Shown: piece after piece, positions 9,444 through 19,626 of the stretch | How positions within the stretch are numbered: the first letter of the stretch is position 1 | How the letters are laid out: each line of letters starts with the position of its first letter | Source: Sulfitobacter sp. HNIBRBA3233 | GTDB lineage: Bacteria; Pseudomonadota; Alphaproteobacteria; Rhodobacterales; Rhodobacteraceae | Direction: 5' to 3' | Assembly: GCF_040149665.1 (NCBI RefSeq) | Contig: NZ_JBEFLP010000001.1 | Span: 248,001-312,000 of the forward strand | Length of the DNA: 64,000 nt | Position numbers and translations under genes: made by a program | The notes under the pieces: generated by a model | What the model was told of the DNA's origin: nothing | The model's input: only the letters and a program-made list of their open reading frames with translations | The model's database searches: none

Positions 9444-11252
9444 GTGAAGCGAACAGCTGTTTCAACTTGGTGGCAAGGCGTATCCGCACTTGCCTTTTCA
9501 GTTTGGGCATCGGGTATCGCTTCGGCGGCGGACGTGTCTCTCAACGGGGTGGCGGACGAGGATCTGCGTGCGGCACTTCGCGGTGGATCGCTTCTGGTCG
9601 ATCAGACCCTGCTTGAGGAAAACCCGCCGACCAGCGCCGAAATCCTTGCCGCAGCACAGGCCGATTACCGGCGCCTTCTGGCGGTGCTCTACGACAACGG
9701 CTATTTCAGCGGCGCCGTGACGATCCGCGTCGACGGCCGCGAGGCGGCGTCCATTCCGCCGGTGCAGCCACCGGGGACGATCTCGAGCGTGGAAATCACC
9801 GTCGACGCCGGACCGAAATTCAAGTTCGGGCGCGCGCGCATCGCGCCGGTGGCCGAAGGCACCGAACTGCCCGAAGAATTCGCGACCGGACGGACGGCGA
9901 AGCTCAGCATACTCAAGCGCACGGCAGAAAGCGGTGTCGAAGGCTGGCGCGAACAGGGCCATGCCAAGGCCGCGCTGTCGGGGCAGGAGATTACTGCCAA
10001 CCATCCCGAACGCCAGATCAACGCCGACCTCACGCTGGCGCCGGGCCCGCGCCTGCGCTTCGGACCCCTGACCGTGCAAGGCGAAAGCGATGTGCGCACG
10101 CAACGTATCATCGACATCGCGGGTCTGCCGACCGGGCAGGTCTTTTCCCCTGATGAGATCCGCCTTGCCACCGCACGTCTGCGCCGCACGGGCGCGTTCA
10201 GCGCCGTGGCGCTGTCCGAGGGCGACGTGGTCGGGCCCGATGGCACGCTGCCAATAACCGCCACGGTCACCGATGCGCCCAAGCGCCGTCTGGGCTTCGG
10301 TGCGGAAATCTCGACGCTCGAAGGGCTGACCGTCAGCGCCTTCTGGCTGCACCGGAACCTGCTGGGCGGCGCCGAACGGCTGCGCTTCGACGCAGAGGTC
10401 AGCGGTATCGGCGGCGGCACCGGCGGCACCGATTATACCTTCGGTGTCCGGTTCGAGCGTCCGGCGACCTTTAATGAGGACACCGATTTCTACACGCTGG
10501 CGCGGATCCAGCAGCTGGACGAGGAATTCTTCTTCTCCCGCCAGCTTGATCTCGAGGCGGGGATCACCCGCTACGCATCCGAAGAGCGGACCTATACGCT
10601 GGGCCTTGGCCTGCGCCGCGCGGAGACGCGCGATGCTTTCGGCGAAAACAACTATACCCTGCTGACCCTGCCGCTGAGTGCCGAGTTCGACTATCGCGAC
10701 AACGAGCTGAACGCGCGTGACGGCTTCTATATCAAGGCCAGCGCCACGCCGTTCCTGGCCCTGTCGGGGTCCGACAACGGGCTGCGCAGCTATGTGGACG
10801 CGCGCGCCTACCGCACCTTTGGCAGCGAACGTCCGGTCACATTCGCATTGCGCGGGCAGTTCGGTTCGGTCGTGGGGCCGGATCTGTCCGAGGCACCGCC
10901 GGATTACCTGTTCTACTCGGGCGGTGGCGGCACCGTGCGCGGGCAGGAATACCAGTCGCTGGGCGTACCCGTTGGGGCCGACACGGTCGGCGGGCGTTCC
11001 TTTGTCGGCCTGTCTGCGGAGTTGCGGGTCGGTGTGACCGACGCGATCAGCCTCGTGGGGTTTGCCGATACCGGCTACGTCGGCGAAGAGGAATTCTACG
11101 ACGGGTCCGGCGAATGGCACTCGGGGGCAGGCATCGGCCTGCGCTACGACACCGCCATCGGTCCGGTGCGTCTGGACATCGCGGTGCCGGTCTCGGGACC
11201 GGAAACCGACGAGAACTTTCAGGTCTACATCGGGATTGGACAGGCCTTTTGA
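9444..11252 (+). CDS. tamA: Translocation and assembly module outer-membrane protein TamA
   Basis: An Omp85/BamA-superfamily outer-membrane protein. With TamB it helps insert autotransporters and other barrels and has been linked to lipid traffic to the outer membrane. The 602-residue precursor has a signal peptide ending at SGIASA, POTRA-like repeats in the first half (about 40-290) and a C-terminal beta barrel (about 300-602) with an RGQEYQSLG segment equivalent to the conserved VRGY loop. The last residue is Phe, as expected for a BAM substrate. GTG at 9444 is chosen because GAGGA lies seven to ten bases upstream and it gives a clean signal peptide. The frame also runs open to 9324. Its stop overlaps the tamB start (TGATG), so the two are translationally coupled. 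Confidence 0.93.
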   Translation: MKRTAVSTWWQGVSALAFSVWASGIASAADVSLNGVADEDLRAALRGGSLLVDQTLLEENPPTSAEILAAAQADYRRLLAVLYDNGYFSGAVTIRVDGREAASIPPVQPPGTISSVEITVDAGPKFKFGRARIAPVAEGTELPEEFATGRTAKLSILKRTAESGVEGWREQGHAKAALSGQEITANHPERQINADLTLAPGPRLRFGPLTVQGESDVRTQRIIDIAGLPTGQVFSPDEIRLATARLRRTGAFSAVALSEGDVVGPDGTLPITATVTDAPKRRLGFGAEISTLEGLTVSAFWLHRNLLGGAERLRFDAEVSGIGGGTGGTDYTFGVRFERPATFNEDTDFYTLARIQQLDEEFFFSRQLDLEAGITRYASEERTYTLGLGLRRAETRDAFGENNYTLLTLPLSAEFDYRDNELNARDGFYIKASATPFLALSGSDNGLRSYVDARAYRTFGSERPVTFALRGQFGSVVGPDLSEAPPDYLFYSGGGGTVRGQEYQSLGVPVGADTVGGRSFVGLSAELRVGVTDAISLVGFADTGYVGEEEFYDGSGEWHSGAGIGLRYDTAIGPVRLDIAVPVSGPETDENFQVYIGIGQAF

Positions 11253-14200
11253 TGCGTATGTTACGATTTTTTCTTGTTGTTCTGCTGCTTGCCGGCACCC
11301 CCCTGTTCGCGCAGGAAGAGGGCGAGGGGTTTCTCACCCGCCAGATCCAGAATGCGCTGAGCGGGGCAGGCCGCGACGTTGATATCGTGGGATTCGAGGG
11401 CGCTCTGAGCTCCTCGGCGTCCTTCCAACGCATGACAATCGCCGACGATCAGGGCGTCTGGCTCACGCTCGAGGATGTGGTGCTGCAATGGAACCGCTCC
11501 GCCTTGCTGCGCGGGCGGCTTGAGGTGGAAGAACTCAGCGCCGCGCGGATCGATCTGCCGCGCCTTCCGGCGGGCGAGGAACAGGCGCTTCCCGACGCCG
11601 AAGCCACGCCCTTTACCTTCCCGCAATTGCCGGATCTGCCGGTTTCCATCGACATCCAGCGGATCGACATTGCCGAGGTCAATCTGGGCGCGCCTTTGGT
11701 CGGGCAGGCGGTGCAGCTGTCGATGACAGCGCGCGCGCAGCTCAACGACGATGGCCTTGACGCCGAGTTCCGCGCCGAGCGCACAGACGGGCGCGAGGGG
11801 CGTTTCGAGGTGACCGCAACGCTGGGCCGCGCGGATCAGGTGCTCGACCTCGATATCGTGGCGCGCGAGGCGCCCGACGGGATCGCGGCCAACCTGATGA
11901 ATATTCCAGACAGACCCTCTGTCGAACTGACGGTGGATGCCGCCGGACCGCTCGACGATCTGGTCACGGATCTGTCGCTTGATACCGACGGTCAGGAACG
12001 GCTTGCGGGCCGGATCACCCTGCAGAGCGAGGGCGAGGGCGCGCAGACCGATCGCCGCATCGTCGCGGACATCGGCGGCGACATCACTGCCGTGGTTCTG
12101 CCCGAGTACCGGGAGTTCTTCGGAACGGACGTCTCCTTGCAGGCCAACACGCTGATTGAAGGGTCCGGCGCGATCGAGGTCACCGACCTGTCGCTGCGCG
12201 CCGCTGCCGTCGATCTGGCAGGCCGTATCCGCCTGTCCGAGGAAAAATGGCCCGCCTTCATCGACATCGAAGGGACAGTCGCGCGCGCCGACGGCGCGCC
12301 GGTGCTGCTGCCCGGTGGCGGTGGCGACACGACGCTGGACCGCGTCGTGCTGAACATCGACTACGACGTGAATGACGGGGATGCCTACGAGGCCGTCTTC
12401 GACATTTCCGGTCTGTCGACCAGTGCGGGCGACATCGACCAGACGACGCTGCGATCCACCGGCACGCTGACCGGCGCGAACGGCGGTGTGGGGCAGTTGC
12501 GCGGCGCCGTGAACTTCGCCGCGGGCGGCATTGCGCTGACCGATCCCGCCCTTGCCGAAGCGGTCGGGCAGGAGGTCGAGGGATCGGCCGAGATCAACTA
12601 CCTAGTCGATCAGCCCTTCCGCATTTCCAACCTCGATCTGTCGGGCACGGATTACGCGCTTGCGGGCAATGTGGCGCTGTCGGGCGTTGGTGTGGGGCTT
12701 GAAACCACACTCGATGCGCGGTTGACCGCAAGCGACATCAGCCGCTTCTCGGCGCTGGCGGGGCGTGAACTCGATGGGTCCACCTCGCTCAGCCTTGACG
12801 GGACGATCACACCGCTCTCCGGTGAATTCGATCTTGCGGCGACCGGCACGACCGAAAACATCAAGACCGGCATCGCACAGGCCGATGCGCTGCTGGAGGG
12901 GTTGACCGAAATCACGGTGAACGCCTTGCGCAACGAAAACGGGACCTTCCTGCGCGATCTTGAACTCAACAATCCCGCGCTGCGCTTTACCGGCTCGGCC
13001 GAACTGGCGACGGGCAATTCGGCTGTCACCGCCGATCTGCTGTTGCGCGATATCGGCACTGTGCTGCCGCAGTACGAGGGCGAGGTCCGCGTCACCGGCA
13101 CCGCGAACCAGAACGCCGAAGGCTGGCGTGTCGACGTGGATGCAAACGGGCCCTACGATGCGTCGATCACGGTTGACGGGCTGGCCACGGGACCGGATGC
13201 CGATGTGACATTCGCCGCCCGCGTGCCCGAACTTCAGCGCTTTTCCGAAGCGGTGCAGGGGCCGCTGGTGGCAAACGGAACCCTGCGCCAGACGCCCGAA
13301 GGCTACCTGTTGCAGACAGACGCAAGCGGGCCCTATGACGCCACCGCGCGTATCGACGGGCTGGTGGCACCGCGGGTCAACATCGGTTTCGATCTGGCCG
13401 TGCCTGAGGCGGCGCGTATCGCCCCGCAGGTCGACGGGCCGATCCGCGCATCGGGCCGCCTGCGCCAGACGGCGGAGGGCTTCGAGATCGAGACCGATCT
13501 CAACGGCCCGTTTGACGCGACCGCCAGTGTCGAAGGTGATCTGACGCCCGCGCTGAACGTGGATTTCGAACTTACCATGCCGAACGTGGGTGCCGTCGCA
13601 CCTCAGGTGAACGGTCCGCTGAACGCCACCGGCAACCTGCGCCAGACAGAGCGCGGATTCTTCATCGACACCGACGCGCGCGGCCCCTACGGCGCGCGTG
13701 CGCTGGTCGAGGGGCTGGCGACCGGTCCGGATATGTCACTGACATTCGATGTGTCGGTGCCCAACGTCGCGCCGCTGGCGCCGGGGATCAACGGTCCTTT
13801 CGCGGCCACCGGCGTGGTGAACCAGACGCCGCAGGGCATCCGGATCGACACAAACGCCAACGGTCCCTACAGCAGCCGCGCATCGGTGGAGGGGGTCGTG
13901 ACCGGCCCTGACGCTGCTGTCGATTTCTCGCTGGCGATGCCGAACATCGGCCGGATCGTTCCCGACATCAACGGCCCGCTCGACGTCGATGGCTCAGCGA
14001 ACAAGACCCCTGCGGGCTGGCGGCTGGACACGAACCTGCGCGGTCCATCAGGAACCCGTGCCACCGTTGCCGGCGTGGTCGAGGATGGCGGCGCGCTGGA
14101 TCTCGATATCGCTGGATCGGCGCCCCTGGGCCTTGTGGGGCCGTTCATCGCGCCCCGTAACCTTCAGGGTCAGGCCAATTTCGATCTCAGCGTGAACGGC

Positions 14201-15403
14201 CCTGCCGCACTTGGATCGGTGAGCGGGACGATCCGCGCAAGCGGCGCGACGCTGACCGCACCTAACCTGCGCCTTGCCCTCGAAGGGATCGACGCGGACG
14301 TGCGTCTGTCCGACAGCCGTGCCACGCTGGATATCAGCGGACAGGGCACCGGCGGCGGGACTGTCGCGGTCACCGGCGGCATCGGGCTGGGCGGCGGTCT
14401 GCCCGCCGATCTGGCGATCCGCCTGCAAAGCCTCGTGTTGCAGGATCCGCGCCTTTACCGGACATCGCTGGGCGGCAACATCAACCTCAACGGCCCGCTG
14501 ACGGGGCCGCGTCGCGGAACGATTTCCGGCAACATCGACGTCGGGGAAACCAATGTCAGCGTGCCCTCTACCGGCCTGACCTCTATCGGGGATATTCCGC
14601 CGATCGACCATATCGGCGCCCCTGCCGATAACCGCGCCACACGGTCGCGCGCCGGTCTACTGGACGAGGACGGCGTCAGCGATCCGACGGCCAACACCGG
14701 CGGGAGCGGTTTCGGGCTGAACCTCGTGGTGAACGCACCGGGCCGCATCTTTGTGCGCGGTCGCGGATTGGACGCCGAGCTTGGCGGCACGCTGCGCCTG
14801 ACCGGCAGCACCGCCAGCACCATTTCGTCGGGGCGGTTCGACCTGCTGCGCGGGCGGCTCGATATTCTGGGCAAGCGGTTTGATCTGGTCGAGGGATACG
14901 CCCAGTTCCAGGGCGATTTCGTGCCCTTTATCCGCTTTGTCTCCAGAACCACGACCGAGGCCGGAGAGGTCAGCGTGATCGTGCAGGGGCCGGCGGATGC
15001 GCCCGAAGTGAACTTTGAATCCAACCCCTCGGCGCCGCAGGACGAAGTGCTGGCGCAGCTTCTGTTCGGGCGCAACATCTCCGATATCTCGGCGTTTCAG
15101 GCGCTTCAGCTTGCCAATGCGGTGGCAACGCTGGCCGGTCGCGGCGGCACAGGGATCGTGGGCAACCTGCGCAACCAATTCGGTCTGGACGATCTGGATG
15201 TGACGACCACCGAAGACGGCGAAACCGCCCTGCGGGTCGGCAAATACCTGACCGAGAACATCTATACCGATGTGACGGCGGCCTCCGACGGAACCGGCGA
15301 GGTGTCGTTGAACCTCGACATCACGCCAAACCTCAAGGGCAAGGCGACGCTCGGATCCGATGGTGACAGCTCTTTGGGGATCTTCTTCGAGAAGGATTAC
15401 TGA
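11252..15403 (+). CDS. tamB: Translocation and assembly module inner-membrane protein TamB
   Basis: A 1383-residue AsmA-like/bridge protein. A single N-terminal signal anchor (LRFFLVVLLLAGTPLFA) is followed by a very long beta-rich periplasmic region and a C-terminal TamB (DUF490) domain (about residues 1060-1383, including LLRGRLDILGKRFDLVEG and DEVLAQLLFGRNISDIS). TamB spans the periplasm as a hydrophobic groove and docks with TamA. The ATG at 11252 overlaps the tamA stop by one base. Residues 620-917 consist of five tandem units of 59-60 residues (annotated separately), which is unusual regularity for the family. The gene ends with seven bases overlapping the convergent flavin reductase gene. 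Confidence 0.93.
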   Translation: MRMLRFFLVVLLLAGTPLFAQEEGEGFLTRQIQNALSGAGRDVDIVGFEGALSSSASFQRMTIADDQGVWLTLEDVVLQWNRSALLRGRLEVEELSAARIDLPRLPAGEEQALPDAEATPFTFPQLPDLPVSIDIQRIDIAEVNLGAPLVGQAVQLSMTARAQLNDDGLDAEFRAERTDGREGRFEVTATLGRADQVLDLDIVAREAPDGIAANLMNIPDRPSVELTVDAAGPLDDLVTDLSLDTDGQERLAGRITLQSEGEGAQTDRRIVADIGGDITAVVLPEYREFFGTDVSLQANTLIEGSGAIEVTDLSLRAAAVDLAGRIRLSEEKWPAFIDIEGTVARADGAPVLLPGGGGDTTLDRVVLNIDYDVNDGDAYEAVFDISGLSTSAGDIDQTTLRSTGTLTGANGGVGQLRGAVNFAAGGIALTDPALAEAVGQEVEGSAEINYLVDQPFRISNLDLSGTDYALAGNVALSGVGVGLETTLDARLTASDISRFSALAGRELDGSTSLSLDGTITPLSGEFDLAATGTTENIKTGIAQADALLEGLTEITVNALRNENGTFLRDLELNNPALRFTGSAELATGNSAVTADLLLRDIGTVLPQYEGEVRVTGTANQNAEGWRVDVDANGPYDASITVDGLATGPDADVTFAARVPELQRFSEAVQGPLVANGTLRQTPEGYLLQTDASGPYDATARIDGLVAPRVNIGFDLAVPEAARIAPQVDGPIRASGRLRQTAEGFEIETDLNGPFDATASVEGDLTPALNVDFELTMPNVGAVAPQVNGPLNATGNLRQTERGFFIDTDARGPYGARALVEGLATGPDMSLTFDVSVPNVAPLAPGINGPFAATGVVNQTPQGIRIDTNANGPYSSRASVEGVVTGPDAAVDFSLAMPNIGRIVPDINGPLDVDGSANKTPAGWRLDTNLRGPSGTRATVAGVVEDGGALDLDIAGSAPLGLVGPFIAPRNLQGQANFDLSVNGPAALGSVSGTIRASGATLTAPNLRLALEGIDADVRLSDSRATLDISGQGTGGGTVAVTGGIGLGGGLPADLAIRLQSLVLQDPRLYRTSLGGNINLNGPLTGPRRGTISGNIDVGETNVSVPSTGLTSIGDIPPIDHIGAPADNRATRSRAGLLDEDGVSDPTANTGGSGFGLNLVVNAPGRIFVRGRGLDAELGGTLRLTGSTASTISSGRFDLLRGRLDILGKRFDLVEGYAQFQGDFVPFIRFVSRTTTEAGEVSVIVQGPADAPEVNFESNPSAPQDEVLAQLLFGRNISDISAFQALQLANAVATLAGRGGTGIVGNLRNQFGLDDLDVTTTEDGETALRVGKYLTENIYTDVTAASDGTGEVSLNLDITPNLKGKATLGSDGDSSLGIFFEKDY
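13109..14002 (+). repeat. Five tandem ~180-base coding repeats inside tamB
   Basis: Units begin at 13109, 13289, 13466, 13643 and 13823, with spacings of 180, 177, 177 and 180 bases; a degenerate sixth starts at 14003. Each encodes roughly Q-T-x2-G-(6)-D-x-N-G-P-Y, a short linker with V-x-G-L-x-T-G-P, then F-x-(4)-P-N ending in N-G-P-L-x-A-x-G-x-L-R. Periodicity is at protein level with diverged DNA, suggesting old duplications that lengthened the beta-groove. Confidence 0.9.
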
Positions 15404-15927
15404 TCGGGGTTGAACCGGCCGAACCGACCGCGTTTGAACAACAGCCCGTCGCGATCGCCGCCCTGCAACGCCGCCGAGGTCACTTGACCGATGATGATCG
15501 AGTGATCGCCCGCGGGATGCACGGCGTAGCGCGTGCAGTGGAACGTGGCGAGGCAGCCTGACAGCGTCGGCGCGCCATTCGGGCCCTTGTGCCAGTCGTG
15601 GGGGGCGAAATCGTGCCCCTGCGCGGCGAAATGCTCGGCGACATTGCCCTGATCCTCGCGCAGGACGTGGATGCAGAAATGTTCGGCCTGCGCAAAGGCA
15701 TCGTGGCGCTTGGACCGTCGTGCGGCAGACCACAGGACCAGCGGCGGCTCCAGCGATACCGAGGAGAAGGAATTGGCCGTCATGCCCAACGGCCCGCGCG
15801 CGGTCTGAGTTGTCACCAAGGTGACGCCCGTGCCGAATTGTCCGAACGCGCGGCGCAGCACGTCGGTGTTGTCGGTGTCGGGTGTAAAACTTTGCATCTC
15901 GTCGCTCATGGGGGCGAGCGGTGCCAT
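15397..15927 (-). CDS. Flavin reductase family protein (FMN-binding split barrel)
   Basis: The 176-residue protein belongs to the HpaC-like flavin reductases, which use NAD(P)H to supply reduced FMN/FAD to a partner monooxygenase. Family features are FGTGVTLVTT near the N-terminus, GMTANSFSSVSLEPPLVL (the flavin-phosphate loop), FCIHVLREDQ and the closing DHSIIIGQV strand. Two in-frame ATGs (15927 and 15909) are possible and neither has a clear Shine-Dalgarno; residues before about 22 look like a disordered leader. No two-component monooxygenase is adjacent. It overlaps the tamB stop by seven bases, tail to tail. Confidence 0.85.
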   Translation of the reverse strand: MAPLAPMSDEMQSFTPDTDNTDVLRRAFGQFGTGVTLVTTQTARGPLGMTANSFSSVSLEPPLVLWSAARRSKRHDAFAQAEHFCIHVLREDQGNVAEHFAAQGHDFAPHDWHKGPNGAPTLSGCLATFHCTRYAVHPAGDHSIIIGQVTSAALQGGDRDGLLFKRGRFGRFNPDQ

Positions 15928-16026
15928 GCGGCGCGGCTTTTGTCCAGACTTGCCAGTGTCGCGCGACCGCGCTGCGGCGACTTGTCTACACGGGCTGCCC
16001 GCGCAGCAGGCATGGGCGGATCACCG

Positions 16027-16057
16027 AAAAAAGGGGCCGGTGACTGGCACCGGCCCC
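16027..16057 (-). terminator. Rho-independent terminator of acsA
   Basis: On the minus strand a perfect 10-bp stem (GGGGCCGGTG with CACCGGCCCC, five-base loop) is followed by six T's. Arms are at 16033-16042 and 16048-16057. It starts 26 bases after the acsA stop codon. Confidence 0.92.
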
Positions 16058-16083
16058 TCCGTGGTCTCGCGCGGCAAGGCCGC

Positions 16084-18036
16084 TCAGCGGTTCATCCGGT
16101 TTTCGATCAGATCGTCCACAACGGCAGGATCGGCCAGTGTCGACGTATCGCCGAGTGCGCCGAAATCATCCTCGGCGATCTTGCGCAGGATGCGGCGCAT
16201 GATCTTGCCGGAACGGGTCTTTGGCAGGCCCGGTGCCCACTGGATCAGATCCGGCGAGGCGATGGGCCCGATTTCCGAGCGGACCCAGTCGCGCAGCTCC
16301 TTGCGCAGCTCTTCGGAGGGTTCGCGCCCGCCCATCAAGGTGACGTAGCAATAGATGCCCTGTCCCTTGACCTTGTGCGGGTAGCCGACGACCGCTGCCT
16401 CTGCCACGGCCTTGTGGGCGACGAGGGCACTTTCGACCTCGGCGGTGCCCATGCGGTGGCCCGACACGTTGATCACATCGTCGACCCGCCCGGTGATCCA
16501 GTAATCGCCATCGGCATCGCGTTTGCATCCGTCACCGGTGAAATAGTAACCGGGATAATCCGCGAAATAGGTCTTCTCGAACCGGTCGTGATCGCCCCAG
16601 ACCGTGCGCATCTGGCCCGGCCAGCTGTCGGCGATGCACAGCACGCCCTCTGCGGGGCTTTCGGTGATGATCTCGGCTGTGGTCGGCTCAAGCACCACGG
16701 GTTTGATCCCGAAGAACGGTTTCATCGCCGAGCCGGGCTTCAAGGCGTGTGCACCGGGCAGGGGGGTCATCAGGTGGCCACCGGTTTCGGTCTGCCACCA
16801 TGTATCCACGATCGGGCAGCGCCCGCCGCCCACGACGTTGTAGTACCAGTTCCATGCTTCGGGGTTGATCGGCTCGCCCACGGTGCCGAGAATCCGCAGG
16901 CTGCTCAGATCGCATTTGGTGACGAAATCGTCGCCTTGCCCCATCAGCGCGCGGATCGCTGTCGGCGCGGTGTAGAACTGGGTGACCTTGTGCTCTTCGC
17001 AGACCTGCCAGAACCGCGAGGCGTCGGGGTAGGTCGGCACACCCTCGAACATCAGCGTGGTCGCCCCGTTGGCCAGCGGCCCGTAGACGATATAGCTGTG
17101 GCCGGTGACCCACCCCACATCCGCCGAACACCAGTAGATGTCGCCATCGTGGTAATCGAAGGTGATCTCGTGGGTCATCGCGGCGTAGACGAGATAGCCG
17201 CCTGTGGTGTGCACGACGCCCTTGGGCTGACCGGTGGAGCCGGAGGTATAGAGGATGAACAGCGGATCTTCGGCGTTCATCGCCTTGGGCGCGCAGTCTG
17301 CCGAGGCCTCGGCGACCAGCGCGTTGTAATCGTGATCGCGTGCGTCGTTCCAGGCCACATCCGCGCCGGTGCGCCGCACGCACAGGCATTTCACGCTGGC
17401 ATCGCAGTTGGCCAGCGCCTTGTCGGCATTCGCCTTCAGCGGCGTGTTGCGCCCGCCCCGCGGGGCTTCGTCCGCGGTGATGACAACCTTCGCCTCGCAT
17501 CCGTTCACCCGCGCCGCCAGCGCGTCGGGCGAGAAGCCCGCGAAGACGATGGAGTGGATCGCACCGATGCGCGCACAGGCGAGCATGGCATAGGCGGCTT
17601 CGGGGATCATCGGCAGATAGATGATGACCCGGTCACCGCGCCCGACACCAAGATCGCGCAGCACATTGGCCATCTTGGACACGCTGGCGTGCAGATCCTT
17701 GTAGGTGATGTGCAGGGCGGCCTGCTTGGGATCGTCAGGCTCCCAGATGATCGCTGTCTGGTCGCCACGCTTTTCGAGGTGGCGGTCGATACAGTTGGCC
17801 GAGACGTTCAGTTCGCCGTCGGCGTACCAGTTGATATTCACGCGACCGAGCGTGAAATCCACGTCCTTGACCTGTGTGAACGGTGTCATCCAGTCGACGC
17901 GCTGGCCCTGTTCCTTCCAGAAGGCTTCGGGATCGTCGATGGATGCCTTGTACATCTTGTCGTAGGCCGCAGCGTCCACATGCGCATTCTTGGCGATGTC
18001 GGATTGTGGCGGATAGGTTTTTACCTTTTCGGACAT
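16084..18036 (-). CDS. acsA: Acetyl-CoA synthetase (AMP-forming)
   Basis: The enzyme makes acetyl-CoA from acetate, ATP and CoA through acetyl-AMP. The 650-residue cytosolic protein matches the usual length. Visible motifs are the P-loop-like [20 protein letters not shown], the hinge region [21 protein letters not shown] and the C-terminal [10 protein letters not shown], whose Lys611 is the catalytic lysine that acetylation switches off in homologues. The ATG at 18036 follows AGGAGGAG. It is a single-gene unit with its own strong terminator and is divergent from the TRAP transporter operon across a 502-base gap. Confidence 0.97.
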   Translation of the reverse strand: MSEKVKTYPPQSDIAKNAHVDAAAYDKMYKASIDDPEAFWKEQGQRVDWMTPFTQVKDVDFTLGRVNINWYADGELNVSANCIDRHLEKRGDQTAIIWEPDDPKQAALHITYKDLHASVSKMANVLRDLGVGRGDRVIIYLPMIPEAAYAMLACARIGAIHSIVFAGFSPDALAARVNGCEAKVVITADEAPRGGRNTPLKANADKALANCDASVKCLCVRRTGADVAWNDARDHDYNALVAEASADCAPKAMNAEDPLFILYTSGSTGQPKGVVHTTGGYLVYAAMTHEITFDYHDGDIYWCSADVGWVTGHSYIVYGPLANGATTLMFEGVPTYPDASRFWQVCEEHKVTQFYTAPTAIRALMGQGDDFVTKCDLSSLRILGTVGEPINPEAWNWYYNVVGGGRCPIVDTWWQTETGGHLMTPLPGAHALKPGSAMKPFFGIKPVVLEPTTAEIITESPAEGVLCIADSWPGQMRTVWGDHDRFEKTYFADYPGYYFTGDGCKRDADGDYWITGRVDDVINVSGHRMGTAEVESALVAHKAVAEAAVVGYPHKVKGQGIYCYVTLMGGREPSEELRKELRDWVRSEIGPIASPDLIQWAPGLPKTRSGKIMRRILRKIAEDDFGALGDTSTLADPAVVDDLIENRMNR

Positions 18037-18538
18037 GTTGGGGTCTCCTCCTTAGGTCTTTGCGCCCCTTTTACGGGTCCGCTTGTTTTTCTTCTTGTGC
18101 CGCAGCGTAAGCTAAGGTTTTCGCGAAGGAAACCGGCAGGAGCGACGGGGTGGGGCCATTTTGTAAAGATATTTCCGAATCTCGAAGCGGTTTGTAAATC
18201 CCTGTGCCGGGGGCAGGCGGGGTGCGATTTCGCGCCCCATTGTGCGGATTTTCGGACAGTCAGGGATCCAGCCGGCTTTTGACTCCGGCGGATGGATCCT
18301 ATAAGTTTCTGAAACTTAGGGGATATTCCGGTTTTCGCGCCACCAGATGCGCTTTGACTTGAAACTCCCGCTAGGTCAGGCTTTGCTTCGCGGCATCCCG
18401 CAGCACGCGGGCACGCCTGTCACAGTCGCAAAGCGGAAGCTGTCGGAGGAGGCCGCGAGGCCGCTGAAATGAACATGCACCGGCCTTGCGCCGCCACGAC
18501 AAGAAACGGACAGACGTGAAACACCAAGGGAGAGACCA
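18037..18538. promoter_or_regulatory. 502-base divergent control region acsA / dctP
   Basis: No gene is supported. Two TTTGTAAA motifs lie at 18160-18167 and 18191-18198, 31 bases apart, about 125-160 bases upstream of acsA. A 17-base palindrome TAAGTTTCTGAAACTTA (8-bp arms, one central base) lies at 18302-18318, about 220 bases before dctP. The dctP end shows only small GC hairpins, for example CCCGC-AGCAC-GCGGG. The first motif resembles TTTGCAAA, the sequence reported for ScfR/PccR-type regulators of short-chain acyl metabolism in Rhodobacter relatives. That link is inference. Confidence 0.45.
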
Positions 18539-19555
18539 ATGAACAAATTCGTACTAGGCGCCGTCGCCAGCACCGTGTCATTCGCCTTCGCAGCCGAAGC
18601 GATGGCGACAGAATGGAACGTATCCGTGTGGGGCAAGCGCCGCGCCTTCACCGAGCACGTCGAAAAGATCGCCGAACTGGTATCCGAGAAAACCAACGGC
18701 GAATTCACCATGAACGTCAGCTACGGCGGCCTGAGCAAGAACACCGAGAACCTCGACGGTATTTCCATCGGCGCGTTCGAGATGGCGCAGTTCTGCGCGG
18801 GCTACCATCAGGACAAGAACCGCCTGATCACCGTTCTGGAACTGCCGTTTCTGGGGGTCGAGAACCTCAATCAGGAACGCGCGGTATCGGCCGCAGTCTA
18901 TGCGCACCCCGCGGTGGCCGAGGAAATGGCCGAGTGGAACGCGAAGATGCTGATGACCTCGCCAATGCCACAGTACAACCTTGTCGGCACCGGTGACCCA
19001 CGCACCACACTCGAGGACTTCGAAGGCATGCGCGTCCGTGCGACAGGCGGTCTGGGCAAGGCATTCGAAGCTGTCGGCGCTGTGCCCACCTCCGTGACCT
19101 CGGGCGAGGCCTATCAGGCGATGGAATCCGGTGTTGTCGACACCGTGGCCTTTGCCCAGCACGCGCACCTGAGCTTTGGTACGATCAACCAGGCCGACTG
19201 GTGGACCGAGAACCTCAACCCTGGCACGGTGAACTGCCCTGTGGTCGTGAACATCGACGCCTACGAATCGCTGTCGGATGAGGAGCGCGAGGCGCTCGAC
19301 AGCTCCGTCGACGAAGCGCTGGATCACTACATCGCGAACTACAACGAACTGCTCAAGCGCTGGGACGAAGTGCTGGCCGAGAAGAACGTCGAGAAAGTGA
19401 CGATCGCGCCGGAAGTACTGGAAGAGTTCCGCGCCGTTGCTGCAGCGCCCGCGCGCGATGCGTGGATCGCCGACATGGAAGCACAGGGCCTGCCCGGTCA
19501 GGAACTGTACGACCTGGTGACGAAAACGCTCGAAGACGCGAAAAGCGGCAGCTGA
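18539..19555 (+). CDS. dctP: TRAP transporter substrate-binding protein (DctP family)
   Basis: The 338-residue precursor has a signal peptide (first 23 residues, ending AEAMA) and a DctP-type periplasmic binding fold. The conserved arginine that grips the ligand carboxylate lies in GMRVRATGG, and GEAYQAMESGVVDT is the usual second signature. It delivers an organic acid to the DctQM permease. The ligand cannot be named: C4-dicarboxylates, 2-oxoacids and similar acids are all possible. The ATG follows GGGAGAG. Downstream, 139 bases with two strong hairpins separate it from dctQ, which would favour higher levels of the binding protein. Confidence 0.92.
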   Translation: MNKFVLGAVASTVSFAFAAEAMATEWNVSVWGKRRAFTEHVEKIAELVSEKTNGEFTMNVSYGGLSKNTENLDGISIGAFEMAQFCAGYHQDKNRLITVLELPFLGVENLNQERAVSAAVYAHPAVAEEMAEWNAKMLMTSPMPQYNLVGTGDPRTTLEDFEGMRVRATGGLGKAFEAVGAVPTSVTSGEAYQAMESGVVDTVAFAQHAHLSFGTINQADWWTENLNPGTVNCPVVVNIDAYESLSDEEREALDSSVDEALDHYIANYNELLKRWDEVLAEKNVEKVTIAPEVLEEFRAVAAAPARDAWIADMEAQGLPGQELYDLVTKTLEDAKSGS

Positions 19556-19626
19556 TACGGATTGAATGTACCGTCCGGTATACGGGCGGTGCATATCCGG
19601 TATAGAGGTTGTGACATCAACATGAT

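Noticed and set aside
15589..18282. 897-codon open frame antisense to acsA and the flavin reductase gene
   Set aside because: acsA on the other strand is complete and conserved; the antisense product has no recognisable domain and crosses the acsA promoter and terminator.
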